Shown here in pieces: positions 8,220 through 17,839 of a DNA stretch of 64,000 nt (position 1 is the first letter of the stretch; each line of letters starts with the position of its first letter). Below the pieces are notes generated by a model, which saw only the letters and a program-made list of their open reading frames with translations, had not been told where the DNA came from and did no database searches. This DNA is from Acinetobacter lwoffii (GTDB taxonomy: Bacteria > Pseudomonadota > Gammaproteobacteria > Pseudomonadales > Moraxellaceae), in contig NZ_CP118963.1 in the NCBI RefSeq assembly GCF_029024105.1, forward strand, positions 62,001-126,000. Reading direction: 5' to 3'. The translations under genes were made by a program, and so were the position numbers.

Positions 8220-9254
8220 TCATACATTTACCGCAGAGATCAATTTTTTCATCGCTGTTGGCAGACCGCAATCAATGGCTGTCTCTGGATGCATCCAGCA
8301 GCCTTGCAGTTCAATGGCCAGATGTTCCTGCTGATCCTGATCTACTGTAAAAACAATCGCTTCAAGGTTCCAGGTAAAATGGGTAAAACTGTGGCTAATC
8401 TGGGTTTTTTTGACGATATTTTTCAGGCCAAGTTGCTGGCATTGCTGTTCCAATTCATGTGCATTTTCAATAATCGGCAGACACCAGAGACCGCCCCAGA
8501 GACCGCTATTGGGACGTTGCTGCCAGAGCCAGTCTGTACCGGACTGGATCAGCAAGACCTGAGCAGAGCGTACCGGAACCGGTTTTTTGGCCTTCTTGAA
8601 AGGCAATTCATTTTCTAGTCCTTGCTGATGTGCCTTGCAATGCTGCTGCATTGGACAATACAGACACAAAGGCTTTTTCGGCGTACAAACGGTCGCGCCC
8701 AGATCCATAATCGCTTGGGTATAGTCATGATTGCGTTCGATAGGACAGAGCTGTTCCGCCAGTTGCCAGAGGGCACGCTCATACACGGGTTTGGACAGAT
8801 CATCCTCAATCGCAAAGAAACGTGACAATACCCGTTTGACATTACCATCCATGATTACGCCATATTGACGTAAACCGAGTGACATCAGCGCGCCAGCGGT
8901 AGAACGGCCAATGCCGGGCAAGGCCATCCATTCTTCCAGGGTTTGAGGGAACTGCTGCTGTGCGGTTACGATGCCGGCAGCTTTATGCAGATTGCGGGCG
9001 CGCGCATAATAGCCGAGACCTGCCCAGTAAGGTGCAACCTCATCCCATGAGGCTTGACCTAAATCCTGAACAGTCGGAAAACGCTGGATGAATCGTTCGA
9101 AATATTGCAGTACAGTTTTGACCTGGGTTTGCTGCAACATGATTTCAGAGACCCAGACTTTATAGGGGTCATCTGTCACCTGCCAAGGTAAGTCATGACG
9201 ACCATGCACATCAAACCATTCCAACAGGGCATCTGAAAATACGAACATGAACAC
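8220..9254 (-). CDS. mutY: A/G-specific adenine glycosylase
   Basis: 344 residues. Catalytic Glu37 lies in VSEIMLQQTQV; the helix-hairpin-helix GIGRSTAGAL is followed by the catalytic Asp of VIMDGNVKRVL. The four iron-sulfur cysteines are seen in the segment from CTPKKPLC to CPMQQHC. The C-terminal NUDIX-like domain (from about 225) recognises 8-oxoguanine. The enzyme removes adenine mispaired with oxidised guanine. It heads a minus-strand run mutY, LytM lipoprotein, small ORF, tag and dehydrogenase, so two base-excision genes sit in one transcript. Confidence 0.97.
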   Translation of the reverse strand: MFMFVFSDALLEWFDVHGRHDLPWQVTDDPYKVWVSEIMLQQTQVKTVLQYFERFIQRFPTVQDLGQASWDEVAPYWAGLGYYARARNLHKAAGIVTAQQQFPQTLEEWMALPGIGRSTAGALMSLGLRQYGVIMDGNVKRVLSRFFAIEDDLSKPVYERALWQLAEQLCPIERNHDYTQAIMDLGATVCTPKKPLCLYCPMQQHCKAHQQGLENELPFKKAKKPVPVRSAQVLLIQSGTDWLWQQRPNSGLWGGLWCLPIIENAHELEQQCQQLGLKNIVKKTQISHSFTHFTWNLEAIVFTVDQDQQEHLAIELQGCWMHPETAIDCGLPTAMKKLISAVNV

Positions 9255-9368
9255 ATAGCAACCGAATAAGCAGCAGCTAGTATAGCGGAATCAGCAGGGT
9301 GGGAATGTGAAAAGTGAGATAAAAACGTAGATGTTCATCGAGCTTGATAGAACTTAGCTTTCATAAAA

Positions 9369-9395
9369 ATAAATGCTCCGGAGAGCATTTATTTT
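9369..9395. terminator. Terminator-like hairpin after the HIT gene
   Basis: AATAAATGCTC / GAGCATTTATT stem with a tiny loop and T-run on the plus strand, A-rich on the other. It lies just downstream of the minus-strand HIT gene. Confidence 0.75.
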
Positions 9396-9410
9396 TGATC
9401 AAAAATCCGG

Positions 9411-9773
9411 TTAATCGTTAATTCCCCAGCGCTCATCCAGCTTCAAGGTCTTGCCTGCATAACGCGGAATAATATGAATATGCAGATGTTCAACCTTTTC
9501 CTGAAATACTTCACCATCAATAAAACCGACATGAAAACCGGCAGGCTGGTAGCGTAATTGCAGTTCATTGCGTGCCTGTTCCAATAAAGACATCAAACTT
9601 TTACGTTCTTTGTCAGTCACTTCAAAAAATGAGGCCACATGCCGCAATGGAATGATCACACAATGACCTTCGGACAATGAATTTGGTTCAGGCAACACCA
9701 CACCATAATCATTTTTGGCAATGACATCATATTCGTCAAAATTGCAGTAGGGGCAGTTGGTTTCAGCCATCAT
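9411..9773 (-). CDS. HIT-family nucleotide-binding hydrolase
   Basis: The histidine triad is visible as HLHIHIIPRY near the C-terminus, the hallmark of HIT hydrolases that cleave nucleotidyl phosphates or phosphoramidates. CPYC at the N-terminus, with a downstream His, may bind zinc as in Fhit/HINT relatives. I chose the second ATG (9773, reading MMAETN) because AGGAG lies about 7 nt upstream of it and only 1 nt from the ATG at 9779. It is a single-gene unit with a hairpin after it. The substrate is unknown. Confidence 0.9.
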   Translation of the reverse strand: MMAETNCPYCNFDEYDVIAKNDYGVVLPEPNSLSEGHCVIIPLRHVASFFEVTDKERKSLMSLLEQARNELQLRYQPAGFHVGFIDGEVFQEKVEHLHIHIIPRYAGKTLKLDERWGIND

Positions 9774-9864
9774 ACACATTCTCCTCTGGTAGGATTTATC
9801 TTTCTTTTCTTCATGAAGTATCTGAAATATTTAGCCTGTGAACAAGCCAAATAGTTGTTTCTAT

Positions 9865-10599
9865 TTATGCCAAATGACGATCCAGCAAGGCATACATTGC
9901 TGCCAAGCTTTTTCGTTCCGCTTCTGCATTGTAACCAAGATCTACACCATTGGCTTTGGCCCGTTCATCCGCAAGCGGGTTGCTAAAGCCATGTTTGGCA
10001 TTTTCAAAAACAATTACTTCATGCTCGACTTTGGCGGCATGCATTTCCTCACGGAAACTGGCCACATCATCCAAAGTCACCATGCTGTCCAGTTCACCAT
10101 GTAGCACCAGGATTTCCGCCTGTACCTGACCTTCCTGAGCAGGTGCTTTTGGCGACAGAATGGCATGGAAAGTGGCCACCGCTTTTAACGGTGCATTAGA
10201 ACGGGCCAGATCCAGTACGACTTTGCCGCCGTAACAGAAACCAATCGCTGCAAGCTTTTCAACATTGACTTCATCCTGTGCTGCCAAAGCATTCAAGGCT
10301 GCTGTTGCACGGTTGACGATAGTGTCAGGATCTTCAAAAGTTTGCATCATCCACTGATGAGCCTGATCAGAATTGGTCGTGACTTTTTTATCCCCATACA
10401 TGTCCATGGCCAAGGCCGCATAGCCATGTTCTGCAAGTTCACGGGCACGCTGTTCGGTATATTCATTCCGACCCCACCATTCGGGTGCGACCAGTACACC
10501 GGCAACAGGGGTATCTGTTTCTGGGGCGGCAAAATAACCAATTAATGGGCTGCCATCCTGCGCAGTATAATAAATTTCGCGAGTCTTGATTGCTGCCAT
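9865..10599 (-). CDS. Dienelactone hydrolase family protein
   Basis: 244-residue alpha/beta hydrolase. The nucleophile elbow is FCYGGKV with Cys as nucleophile, typical of dienelactone hydrolases rather than Ser esterases. The acid is probably in HGELDSMV (LHGELD) and the catalytic His in NAKHGFSNP near 205. No signal peptide, so cytoplasmic. Characterised members open dienelactones in aromatic degradation, but many homologues outside such operons have unknown substrates, and no catabolic genes lie here. A separate transcript is likely, since about 85 bp separate it from the HIT gene. Confidence 0.9.
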   Translation of the reverse strand: MAAIKTREIYYTAQDGSPLIGYFAAPETDTPVAGVLVAPEWWGRNEYTEQRARELAEHGYAALAMDMYGDKKVTTNSDQAHQWMMQTFEDPDTIVNRATAALNALAAQDEVNVEKLAAIGFCYGGKVVLDLARSNAPLKAVATFHAILSPKAPAQEGQVQAEILVLHGELDSMVTLDDVASFREEMHAAKVEHEVIVFENAKHGFSNPLADERAKANGVDLGYNAEAERKSLAAMYALLDRHLA

Positions 10600-10703
10600 G
10601 CTGACATCCTCTATTGTTGTTGAATTGCTTGATTAAAACATAACATAGCAAAACTGATCGGAATGTGACATGAAAACCTGCGATTTACGGATACTTAAGC
10701 TCA

Positions 10704-10733
10704 TAAAAAAGAGAGGCAAATATAGAACCTCTC
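10704..10733 (-). terminator. Terminator after the first FKBP-type gene
   Basis: On the minus strand GAGAGG and CCTCTC form the stem with an 11-nt loop, followed by six T. It lies about 30 bp beyond the stop codon at 10763. Confidence 0.85.
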
Positions 10734-10762
10734 CGATTTTAGATCTGGAAAAATAGGACTTA

Positions 10763-11452
10763 TTATTTAATAATTTCCAGTAATTCCACATCAAAAATTA
10801 AAGTACTGTTCGGTTCAACTACATCCCCTGAACCAATCTGTCCATAGGCCAATTCGGCCGGAATGAAGAAACGATATTTGGCACCTTCTTTCATCAGCTG
10901 TAAACCTTCGGTCCAGCCGGTAATGACCTGTGTGGTACGAAATACTACGGGCTGATTACGGGCAATTGAGCTATCAAAAACCGTACCATCGATCAAACGG
11001 CCTTCATAATGTACCCGGACATTACTATTTGCGCTCGGCGATTTCCCTTTACCTTCCTGAAGAATCTGATATTGCAAACCTGATTTCGTGGTTTTGATCC
11101 CCGGTTTTTTAGCATTTTCAGCCAGAAATGCCTGACCAATTTTGGCATTTTCATCCGCCTGCTTTTTCAAGGTAATCAGCTCCTTGGCTTCAGCCTGACG
11201 CTTAAATTGGGTCAAGACTCGCGCCATGTCTTCCTCACTTAAAGTCGCCTGTTTCCCAGCGGCTGCCGCTTTTAAACCGGCACTGAAGGCATCCAGATCA
11301 ATGCCTTGTAAGGAATCGGCATTGCTTTTTCCCATCAGATAACCAAAGCTGTAGCCGACCTGTTCAGCCTCAGGGCTTTTATTGGTGACTTCTTTGGCAA
11401 AAAGACTGCCAGAACTCAGCAGTAAAACTATCAAACTTATTTGTATTTTCAT
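10763..11452 (-). CDS. FKBP-type peptidyl-prolyl isomerase, periplasmic
   Basis: 229 residues with a cleavable signal peptide ending near LFA-K. Residues about 25-115 form the helical dimerisation region seen in FkpA/Mip (AEQVGYSFGYLMG is typical). The FKBP domain covers about 120-228, with VRVHYEGRLIDGTVFDSS and YRFFIPAELAYG motifs. It catalyses proline isomerisation during periplasmic protein folding. It is a tandem paralogue of the next gene upstream (fkpA), 48 bp away with a terminator between them. Gene names FklB or Mip are used loosely for such copies. Confidence 0.93.
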   Translation of the reverse strand: MKIQISLIVLLLSSGSLFAKEVTNKSPEAEQVGYSFGYLMGKSNADSLQGIDLDAFSAGLKAAAAGKQATLSEEDMARVLTQFKRQAEAKELITLKKQADENAKIGQAFLAENAKKPGIKTTKSGLQYQILQEGKGKSPSANSNVRVHYEGRLIDGTVFDSSIARNQPVVFRTTQVITGWTEGLQLMKEGAKYRFFIPAELAYGQIGSGDVVEPNSTLIFDVELLEIIK

Positions 11453-11469
11453 GATTCATTCTCAAAATA

Positions 11470-11492
11470 AAGGAGAGCGCGTTGCTCTCCTT
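11470..11492. terminator. Terminator between the tandem FKBP genes
   Basis: AAGGAGAGC / GCTCTCCTT stem with a GCGTT loop, followed on the minus strand by T-rich sequence. It ends fkpA transcription ahead of the second FKBP gene. Confidence 0.8.
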
Positions 11493-11500
11493 TTCGTGGA

Positions 11501-12205
11501 TTATTTTACTTCGATGAGTTCCACATCAAAAATCAAAGTACTGTGTGGAGGAATCGTACCTGGCACGCCCTGTTCACCATAACCGAGTTTAGATGGGATA
11601 TACAGGGTTGCTTTACCGCCTTCTTTCATCAGTTGCAGACCTTCGGTCCAGCCTGGAATGACCTGATTGAGTGGGAACTCAATCGGCTCGCCACGTTCAA
11701 CCGAACTGTCAAACACGGTACCATCAACTAATTTCCCTGTGTAATGTACTTTCACACTTGAAGTTGCTGCAGGCTGCTTGCCCGTACCTTCTTTGGTCAC
11801 TAAATATTGCAAACCAGATGCTGTGGTTTTTATTCCAGCTTTTTTGGCATTTTCGGTCAGGAAAGTATCACTTGATGCCTGAGCCTGTTTGGCACTATCC
11901 ACTTGCTTCTGCTGCATTTCTTTTTGGAACTGCTCATAAGCTGCTTGTAATTCTTCTTCAGTATAAGCAGGAGCAGTACGGGCATGGCCTTCGCGAACGC
12001 CTGTCACAAAGCTGTTAATATCCAGCTCAGGTGGAGTTTGATGAGCGACTTCATAACCGAGTGCATAGCTAATTTTAGAAACAGCAGAGGCATCTTTAGA
12101 TGCTTTTGTGGTTTGAGCAGCTGGGTTTTGAGTTGCATAGTAAACAGGTACTAGCGCGGCACCGCCTAAAAGAACAGCGACAGCAATCGGTAAGGCCTTA
12201 CTCAT
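11501..12205 (-). CDS. fkpA: FKBP-type peptidyl-prolyl isomerase FkpA
   Basis: 234 residues. An N-terminal signal or anchor (residues 6-24) directs it to the periplasm. A helical dimer region (SKISYALGYEVAHQT) follows, then an FKBP domain with VKVHYTGKLVDGTVFDSS and LYIPSKLGYGEQG motifs. It folds periplasmic and outer-membrane proteins. In Acinetobacter this gene marks one border of the capsule (K) locus, and that is how I use it here: the wzi-like remnant and wzc follow it. It shares domain order with the paralogue just downstream. Confidence 0.95.
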   Translation of the reverse strand: MSKALPIAVAVLLGGAALVPVYYATQNPAAQTTKASKDASAVSKISYALGYEVAHQTPPELDINSFVTGVREGHARTAPAYTEEELQAAYEQFQKEMQQKQVDSAKQAQASSDTFLTENAKKAGIKTTASGLQYLVTKEGTGKQPAATSSVKVHYTGKLVDGTVFDSSVERGEPIEFPLNQVIPGWTEGLQLMKEGGKATLYIPSKLGYGEQGVPGTIPPHSTLIFDVELIEVK

Positions 12206-12332
12206 GTATTATTCCAATCTAATGTTATCGTTGAGGTTCATTCCATCTTAGCAGAAAATTTTGAGAAATCTTGCAGAATGGGTGGTTTTTTAGCAAGCGG
12301 ACATCGCAGTTGTGTTGAAGTTTAAAGAAATA

Positions 12333-12359
12333 AAAAAACCAGCAATCGCTGGTTTTTTA
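12333..12359. terminator. Bidirectional terminator between fkpA and the Wzi-like remnant
   Basis: AAAACCAGC / GCTGGTTTT stem with a 5-nt loop and A/T runs on both sides. Confidence 0.88.
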
Positions 12360-12437
12360 TTTTTCAGAACTTAATCATTGTTGGAGAATGTCTAGGATCA
12401 ATGACTGCCTCAACCGAAATTATATTTTGCAAAGAGC

Positions 12438-13876
12438 TTAGTAGGAAAACAAGCTTTTTTCTAAAGGAAATTCAATTCCAATCGATGCACCAATATCATT
12501 GTCATGTAGGTCTGAATCGCTGATCCAGCCATTTAATTTTAGTGGAATATCGGGGCGTAAATAATGCGTCCAGCTCAAATCAACAGCTTTTAATTCATCC
12601 TGCGCTGGAAAAGCTAAATTAGTAGTTCGGTGGGATTCATTCAGCTTGGCAAATAGCACTCGAGCATTAACACGATTGAGGCGATCGAAACGAATATCAC
12701 CACCTACTGAAATCATTTGACCATCACCACCTATCGCATGTGCTAATGGGTAACCATGCTGATAAAAACCATCGGTATAAACATGGTGGTTATATGAAAT
12801 ACCATCGGCACTACCATTACTACGGGTATCTGTCCATTCAGTATACAGCTGGAAAGGCATATTGTGATAGCTAGAAGAATAATCGACTCCAGCCAAGTAC
12901 ATTTTTTTGGCCGGTAAGCCGCCTGCTTCGTCTTCACCGACATATTGCGCATAGATACCCATTGGTACTTGCACCAGTGGTTGTAAGCTTAACCGTGCAT
13001 CAAAACCGGCAATTTGGTTAGACTTATCATCATCACTATTATCAAAGTTATCATTGCCTTTTATAGCATTCCAGAGTGTAGATAAACTTTCTGAACGGTC
13101 ACCACCACCCCATTGCATAGCACGCGATGCACCCAGCTCCAAATAGGGTAAAGGTTGTGCGGTGACACGTAAGCCAATCAGTTTGGCATCAGGTATAGCA
13201 TGGTAATCATCCAGTTGTCCGACAAAAGCTTGATATTGCCAAGGCTCAATCCAAGATAGCCATTTGTTTGCAAAAGCATGCTGTTCGGCACGCTGCATGG
13301 TCACACCATACGCAGGACCGACAGGCATCACCCCCGAATTAAGCTGCCATCATGGCCAGATCCCCAGTAGGTCGGAATTTGTCCAGCAATCAGCCATTGA
13401 TTCCATAATTTACCTGCAAGGTAAGACCCTTCAATATTCACATCTTGATCATTATCAATCTGGGGATCTTTTTCTGCATTGATACGAAGTCTGGCATCCC
13501 AATTCTGATTGCCTGTATTCAACTCTATACCCGCCTGATATTGCGCTTTTTGCTGATCGCCAAAGGCTTGAGGAATATTTTTTTGATCTGTCTCTGCAAA
13601 TAGTGATGCTTTGAGTAACTGGTTATTGGTATTCAAATGAGCCGTGACTGAATCAATGACTTTTTATTGATTACTATTGCTGATTTTTGTCTGAGAAAGG
13701 GCACGTTGGATTTCATCACCACTCATTGGCCAGGTCGAAGTGCTAACTTGAATCACACCTTGCTGATTTAACCAGTTTAAATCGGTGCGCAGGTTTTGGT
13801 CATTTAAAACGATACCTTGGGCAAAGGTCAGTGAGGAGCTTAATGCCAAGCCGGCGAGCAGTGTTTTGGGTAACAT
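12438..13876 (-). pseudogene. Decayed Wzi-family capsule-assembly outer-membrane protein
   Basis: Three consecutive fragments (13876-13664, 13636-13328, 13331-12438) together match, end to end, the intact 481-residue protein at 48402-49847. Shared segments include AQGIVLN, DLNWLNQQGVIQ, WLIAGQIPTYWG, and the final LKLNGWISDSD region. Two breaks are visible. An in-frame TAA at about 13661-13663 stands where the paralogue has Gln. Near 13330 the frame shifts; two extra G bases relative to the paralogue (one in the GGGGG run after ATTC, one a few codons on) would explain it. The family forms an 18-strand barrel that anchors capsule. Sequencing error in the G run cannot be excluded, but the stop is separate. 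Confidence 0.85.
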
Positions 13877-13960
13877 TTTTGTATATTCTCAGGAGTTTTA
13901 AACTATAACCAAGATAGGGTTTTTAGTTGATTTTTTCAACAATGAACATTTGGAATAAAT

Positions 13961-14005
13961 GTGATAGAGAGAACTATCACACCCTGCCTCGAACAGGGTG
14001 TGATA
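13961..14005 (-). promoter_or_regulatory. Overlapping hairpins after wzc
   Basis: TATCACACCCTG at 13975-13986 pairs perfectly with CAGGGTGTGATA at 13994-14005 (12 bp, 7-nt loop). GTGATAG at 13961-13967 can instead pair with CTATCAC at 13974-13980. The shared arm makes the two structures exclusive. There is no T-run right after the larger stem on the minus strand, so it is not a standard terminator; it may attenuate read-through from wzc or protect its 3' end. Confidence 0.45.
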
Positions 14006-14022
14006 TCAAAGTTTACAATGAA

Positions 14023-16221
14023 TTAGTCATTGTCTTTATTTGCGGTATAAGCATAGGCATAATTATAACCATAGCTACCTGCTGCCCCTTGTTGTACATC
14101 ATTTATAATCACACCATTGACTTTCACATTGGCCTGTTCAAAACGATTCACAGTGATTTCCAGCTCTTTAATTTGTGTTTTGGCATGACGGGCAACCAAT
14201 AAATTCACACCCGCATATTGCGCAATAATAATACCATCGGTCACCGCAAGCACAGGTGGCGTATCAATCAGTACATGATCGAAATGAGCAGAGGCTTGAT
14301 TCAAGAAAGTTTTGAATTGATCTGTACTTAATAGTTCAGACGGGTTAACCGGACTCTTACCACGTGTCACAAAAAACAGGTTATCTACAGTTGAATTTTG
14401 CACCACCTCTTCATAGCTATTTTGGTGATTCAATAATTCTGCTAAACCTGGTTGCACTTCGGCATTAAAGTACTTATGTAAATAGCCACGACGTAGATCA
14501 CCATTAATGACCAGAACCCGTTTTCCTCCTTGCGCTAAAATAGTAGCAAGGTTAGTGGTAATGAATGATTTTCCAACTTCAGGTGCAGGACCAGAAATGG
14601 CAATCACATTATTGGTCGCATTCATTAAGGCAAAATGAATTGCTGTTCGCATGCTACGGAGACTTTCAATCGCGATATCACTGCTATCTTTAACCGCAAG
14701 AATAGGAATATTCTTTTTCTTCTTTAATAGTTTAATACGACTTTCTTGAATAACAGAGCGCGGTACAGTGGCATAGACTGGCAGATCAAGCTCATTTTCA
14801 ATTTGCGCTGCGTCTTTAATGCCTGAACGCATCATATTTCGTAATAGTGCAATTAATACTCCAATAAAACCACCAGCAAAAATTGATAAAATTATTGTAA
14901 TTAATGACTTGGGTTTAATTGGCTTAACGGGTTCAACAGCTTGGTCAATAACTCTGACATTACCAATTTCACCAGCCTCTGCAATTTTCAATTGCTGATA
15001 ACTATTTAATAATGCGGTATAAAGCTCAGTATTTACTTTTACATCTCGATATAGCTGTAAATATAATCGTTGTGTTTCTGGTAAACGTTTAATAGATTGT
15101 GTCATTTCTGAAGTTTTTTGATTAATTTCAGAAAGTTGAGCATTGATTGCTGACATAAGAGGGTGGTCAGGGGTATATTTTGAAGAGAGTTCCGCTTGCT
15201 GTTGTTGTAATTGGATTTTCATCTTTTCCAGTTCAACATTTTGCTTTAACATTAACTCGGCTTCTTGAGTTACATCAATAGTATTGTATTGCTCACGGAA
15301 ACGGTTGAACTTGATTTCTGATTCCTCAAGTTGCTGTTTAAGTTCCGGCAGCTGTTTGTCTAAAAAATTTAAAGTTTGTTTAGATTCTAAAGACTTGCGT
15401 TGAATATTTTGTATTTGATAGACGGATAAAATATTATTCAGAACTTGAGTAATATGTTCCTTATCATTGCCATTATAATTTAGACCAATAACACCGGAGT
15501 TTTTCCCTCTCTCAGCTACGCTATAGTTACTTTTGAAGAACTGGACTGCTGTAGGTAGTGCGAGTTTAGTGATAGTAAATGTTTCTTTAAATAGAGATTT
15601 GCTAAATATTACAACTTCCCAAAGTCCCTTAGAGTCTATGGTTTGATTGCTGGAATTCAATTGACCTTTAAATATCACTTCATCTTTATAAGAGAAAGTA
15701 AACTGGTTGTTATCCGTGAATTTTAACTCTAATTTTTTATCTAGATAGTAATTTGGAATTTTTAATGTTTTGATTAAAAAGGCTTGATTTTCTTTTTGGA
15801 AAACCACCATATCCTTTTTATAAAGAACTTCAGCTTTGTCATTTTTAATCAAACGATTAAATAAAGTATTACTATTATCTTTAATTTGGATATCAAGGTG
15901 CAAATTTTGAATAGTTTGTCCCAAAATCATGCGTGAGTTTAATATTTCAATCTCAGCATCTGCGGGAGATTTTCCGCCCATTCCCCCTGGAATAGCATCA
16001 CTCAACCCACCCAAGAGGGCAGCAGCTCCAGCGCCTTTATTATCCTCTACTAGAACCATTGCATCAGCAGAATAAATTGAGGGAGTAACACGTAAATAAA
16101 GTAATGCGAAGGTTAAGCTCAATACGATACAAAGCGCGATCACTTTCCATTGTGCAATTAACGAAAAAAATAATTCTTTTAAGTCAATGGTATCGTCATT
16201 AGTACTTGAATTTTGATTCAT
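14023..16221 (-). CDS. wzc: Capsule tyrosine autokinase Wzc
   Basis: 732 residues from the ATG at 16221 (MNQNSSTND); the frame extends upstream to 16260 but those codons overlap wzb and are unlike the family. Two transmembrane segments (about 28-48 and 430-450) bracket a periplasmic Wzz-like region with coiled-coil stretches. The cytoplasmic BY-kinase domain has a P-loop GPAPEVGKSF, a Walker A' LVINGDLRR and Walker B VLIDTPP. The C-terminus ends in a tyrosine cluster (YGYNYAYAY), the autophosphorylation site. It controls polymer length and export with Wza; Wzb removes the phosphates. It is third in the wza-wzb-wzc operon. Confidence 0.97.
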   Translation of the reverse strand: MNQNSSTNDDTIDLKELFFSLIAQWKVIALCIVLSLTFALLYLRVTPSIYSADAMVLVEDNKGAGAAALLGGLSDAIPGGMGGKSPADAEIEILNSRMILGQTIQNLHLDIQIKDNSNTLFNRLIKNDKAEVLYKKDMVVFQKENQAFLIKTLKIPNYYLDKKLELKFTDNNQFTFSYKDEVIFKGQLNSSNQTIDSKGLWEVVIFSKSLFKETFTITKLALPTAVQFFKSNYSVAERGKNSGVIGLNYNGNDKEHITQVLNNILSVYQIQNIQRKSLESKQTLNFLDKQLPELKQQLEESEIKFNRFREQYNTIDVTQEAELMLKQNVELEKMKIQLQQQQAELSSKYTPDHPLMSAINAQLSEINQKTSEMTQSIKRLPETQRLYLQLYRDVKVNTELYTALLNSYQQLKIAEAGEIGNVRVIDQAVEPVKPIKPKSLITIILSIFAGGFIGVLIALLRNMMRSGIKDAAQIENELDLPVYATVPRSVIQESRIKLLKKKKNIPILAVKDSSDIAIESLRSMRTAIHFALMNATNNVIAISGPAPEVGKSFITTNLATILAQGGKRVLVINGDLRRGYLHKYFNAEVQPGLAELLNHQNSYEEVVQNSTVDNLFFVTRGKSPVNPSELLSTDQFKTFLNQASAHFDHVLIDTPPVLAVTDGIIIAQYAGVNLLVARHAKTQIKELEITVNRFEQANVKVNGVIINDVQQGAAGSYGYNYAYAYTANKDND

Positions 16222-16241
16222 GGATAAACTACTAGATAAAA

Positions 16242-16670
16242 TTAAATATGTGATTGCCAATCCGAAACATAAGATTCGATGTTATTACATGTTTCTTCAA
16301 AAAATGCTTGATCAAGCTTATAAGGATCGGGAACATTATGACCTTGCCAATGTCCTAAACGAAATACTTTACCTTTAGCAAATGGCCAAGTCTTTTCTAT
16401 ATGTTTTTGTTGATTTGAACTCATCACTAAAATTAAATCTGCAGTTTTGACTAAGTTGGCATCAATTTGTTTTGCGACATGTGATCTCATATCAATTGAT
16501 TTTCTTGCCATACTTGCAATGGCCTTATCATCAGCACTATGGCCTACCATGGCAGAAAGACCCGCAGATTCAATATGTAAGTTAGGATGATTTTTCTTGA
16601 GAAAAAACTCACCCATTGGACTACGACAAATATTTCCTACACAGACGACCAAAATATTCCGAATTTGCAT
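16242..16670 (-). CDS. wzb: Low-molecular-weight protein tyrosine phosphatase Wzb
   Basis: 142 residues. The phosphate-binding loop is VCVGNICRSP (C-X5-R) at residues 9-18, and the general-acid Asp is in VPDPYKLD near 113. It dephosphorylates the Wzc tyrosine tail, and the cycle of phosphorylation is needed for capsule assembly. Cytoplasmic. It starts 3 bp after wza ends and is followed by wzc, 20 bp on from its stop when wzc starts at 16221. Confidence 0.97.
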   Translation of the reverse strand: MQIRNILVVCVGNICRSPMGEFFLKKNHPNLHIESAGLSAMVGHSADDKAIASMARKSIDMRSHVAKQIDANLVKTADLILVMSSNQQKHIEKTWPFAKGKVFRLGHWQGHNVPDPYKLDQAFFEETCNNIESYVSDWQSHI

Positions 16671-16673
16671 ATT

Positions 16674-17768
16674 TTATTTACCCAGTTGGTCAAAGCTATA
16701 GAGTGCACTAGAGAACGGAATAATCTGGTTGACAATACGTTGCCAGCGCGTTAATCCAGTCGCATCAATATAAACGATGTCATTTTTTTTCATTTGGAAT
16801 TGATTGGCTAAGCCCAGATTACCAAAACTGCTTAAATTTAAGTGATACACAGTGGATTGCTTGGTGGCTAAATCGGTGCGCATTACATAGATTTTAGCCG
16901 CACTTGCGGAGTAAGGATTAATTCCTTCACTTTCACCCAAAACATCACTTAAGGTCATACCTTGGTCACGTAAAGCCAGAGCTTGGCTTTTACTCGACTC
17001 ACCCATAACATAAAGCTTTTGATTCTGTTTGGTATTCACAAAAATAGTATCATTCGGTTGAATCAGTAAATTATGTAATGATAAGCCTTGTTTCTCTAGT
17101 TGTAATACATTTAGGTCAAAAGTTTGACCCTCCCGAATCAATTGAATATTGGTATTGTCACCCGTTTCAGTATTAATACCACCTGCCTGTCCGAGTGCTG
17201 TATAGATACTAATAGGTTGATCATTAAGGGTATATTGACCACTACGCATAACTTGTCCATTGACAAAATAGCGACGACCCTCATAAGACAATACTCGAAC
17301 CACCACATCAGGATGTATCAAATAGCGCGCAAATTGACTACGTAAAAAACGATTGGTTTCAGCCAGTGTTTTCCCGGCTACCCGTACCTGCCCCACTAAA
17401 GGTAATTGTATATTGCCACTAGAGTCTATGGGATAACCTGCAGCTTTTACATTTGAAATATCCTGAATAGGAGGGGTGATTTCTGGGTAGGCCCAAAGTT
17501 GAATTGAGAGAACATCACCAGCAGCTAAACGGTAAATGTGCTGCTTATTATTAAATAAATGATAAATAGAATTTGAATTCTGAATATGATTGAACAAGTG
17601 ACTAGGTAAATTATTCTGGGTTAGCTGAACGACGGTGAGTTGAGCCCCTTGGTCTGTTTGGTAAGCACCTTGTGCAGGGAGGTCATAGGTTTGTAAACCA
17701 GAGGTAACAGCACAGCCTGTAGTTGAGATGCCACATACCAATAAAAAAGCCATTTGAAAGTGTCGCAC
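16674..17768 (-). CDS. wza: Capsule export lipoprotein Wza
   Basis: 364 residues from a GTG at 17768 with AGGA about 8 nt upstream. A lipoprotein signal ends in TTGC, so the mature protein is lipidated at Cys. The polysaccharide export domain is seen at AAGDVLSIQLWAYPEI (about 90-175), and two SLBB-type repeats follow (YFVNGQVMRSGQYTL and LYVMGESSKSQ). Octameric Wza forms the outer-membrane channel for capsule, coupled to Wzc. It heads the wza-wzb-wzc operon, transcribed away from gna. Confidence 0.96.
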   Translation of the reverse strand: MRHFQMAFLLVCGISTTGCAVTSGLQTYDLPAQGAYQTDQGAQLTVVQLTQNNLPSHLFNHIQNSNSIYHLFNNKQHIYRLAAGDVLSIQLWAYPEITPPIQDISNVKAAGYPIDSSGNIQLPLVGQVRVAGKTLAETNRFLRSQFARYLIHPDVVVRVLSYEGRRYFVNGQVMRSGQYTLNDQPISIYTALGQAGGINTETGDNTNIQLIREGQTFDLNVLQLEKQGLSLHNLLIQPNDTIFVNTKQNQKLYVMGESSKSQALALRDQGMTLSDVLGESEGINPYSASAAKIYVMRTDLATKQSTVYHLNLSSFGNLGLANQFQMKKNDIVYIDATGLTRWQRIVNQIIPFSSALYSFDQLGK

Positions 17769-17839
17769 AAGTTTTCCTACATGTTAATTTGTTAAATTCA
17801 TTTTAGATTGAAGCTATTCTACCCAACTTATGAGGTGAA

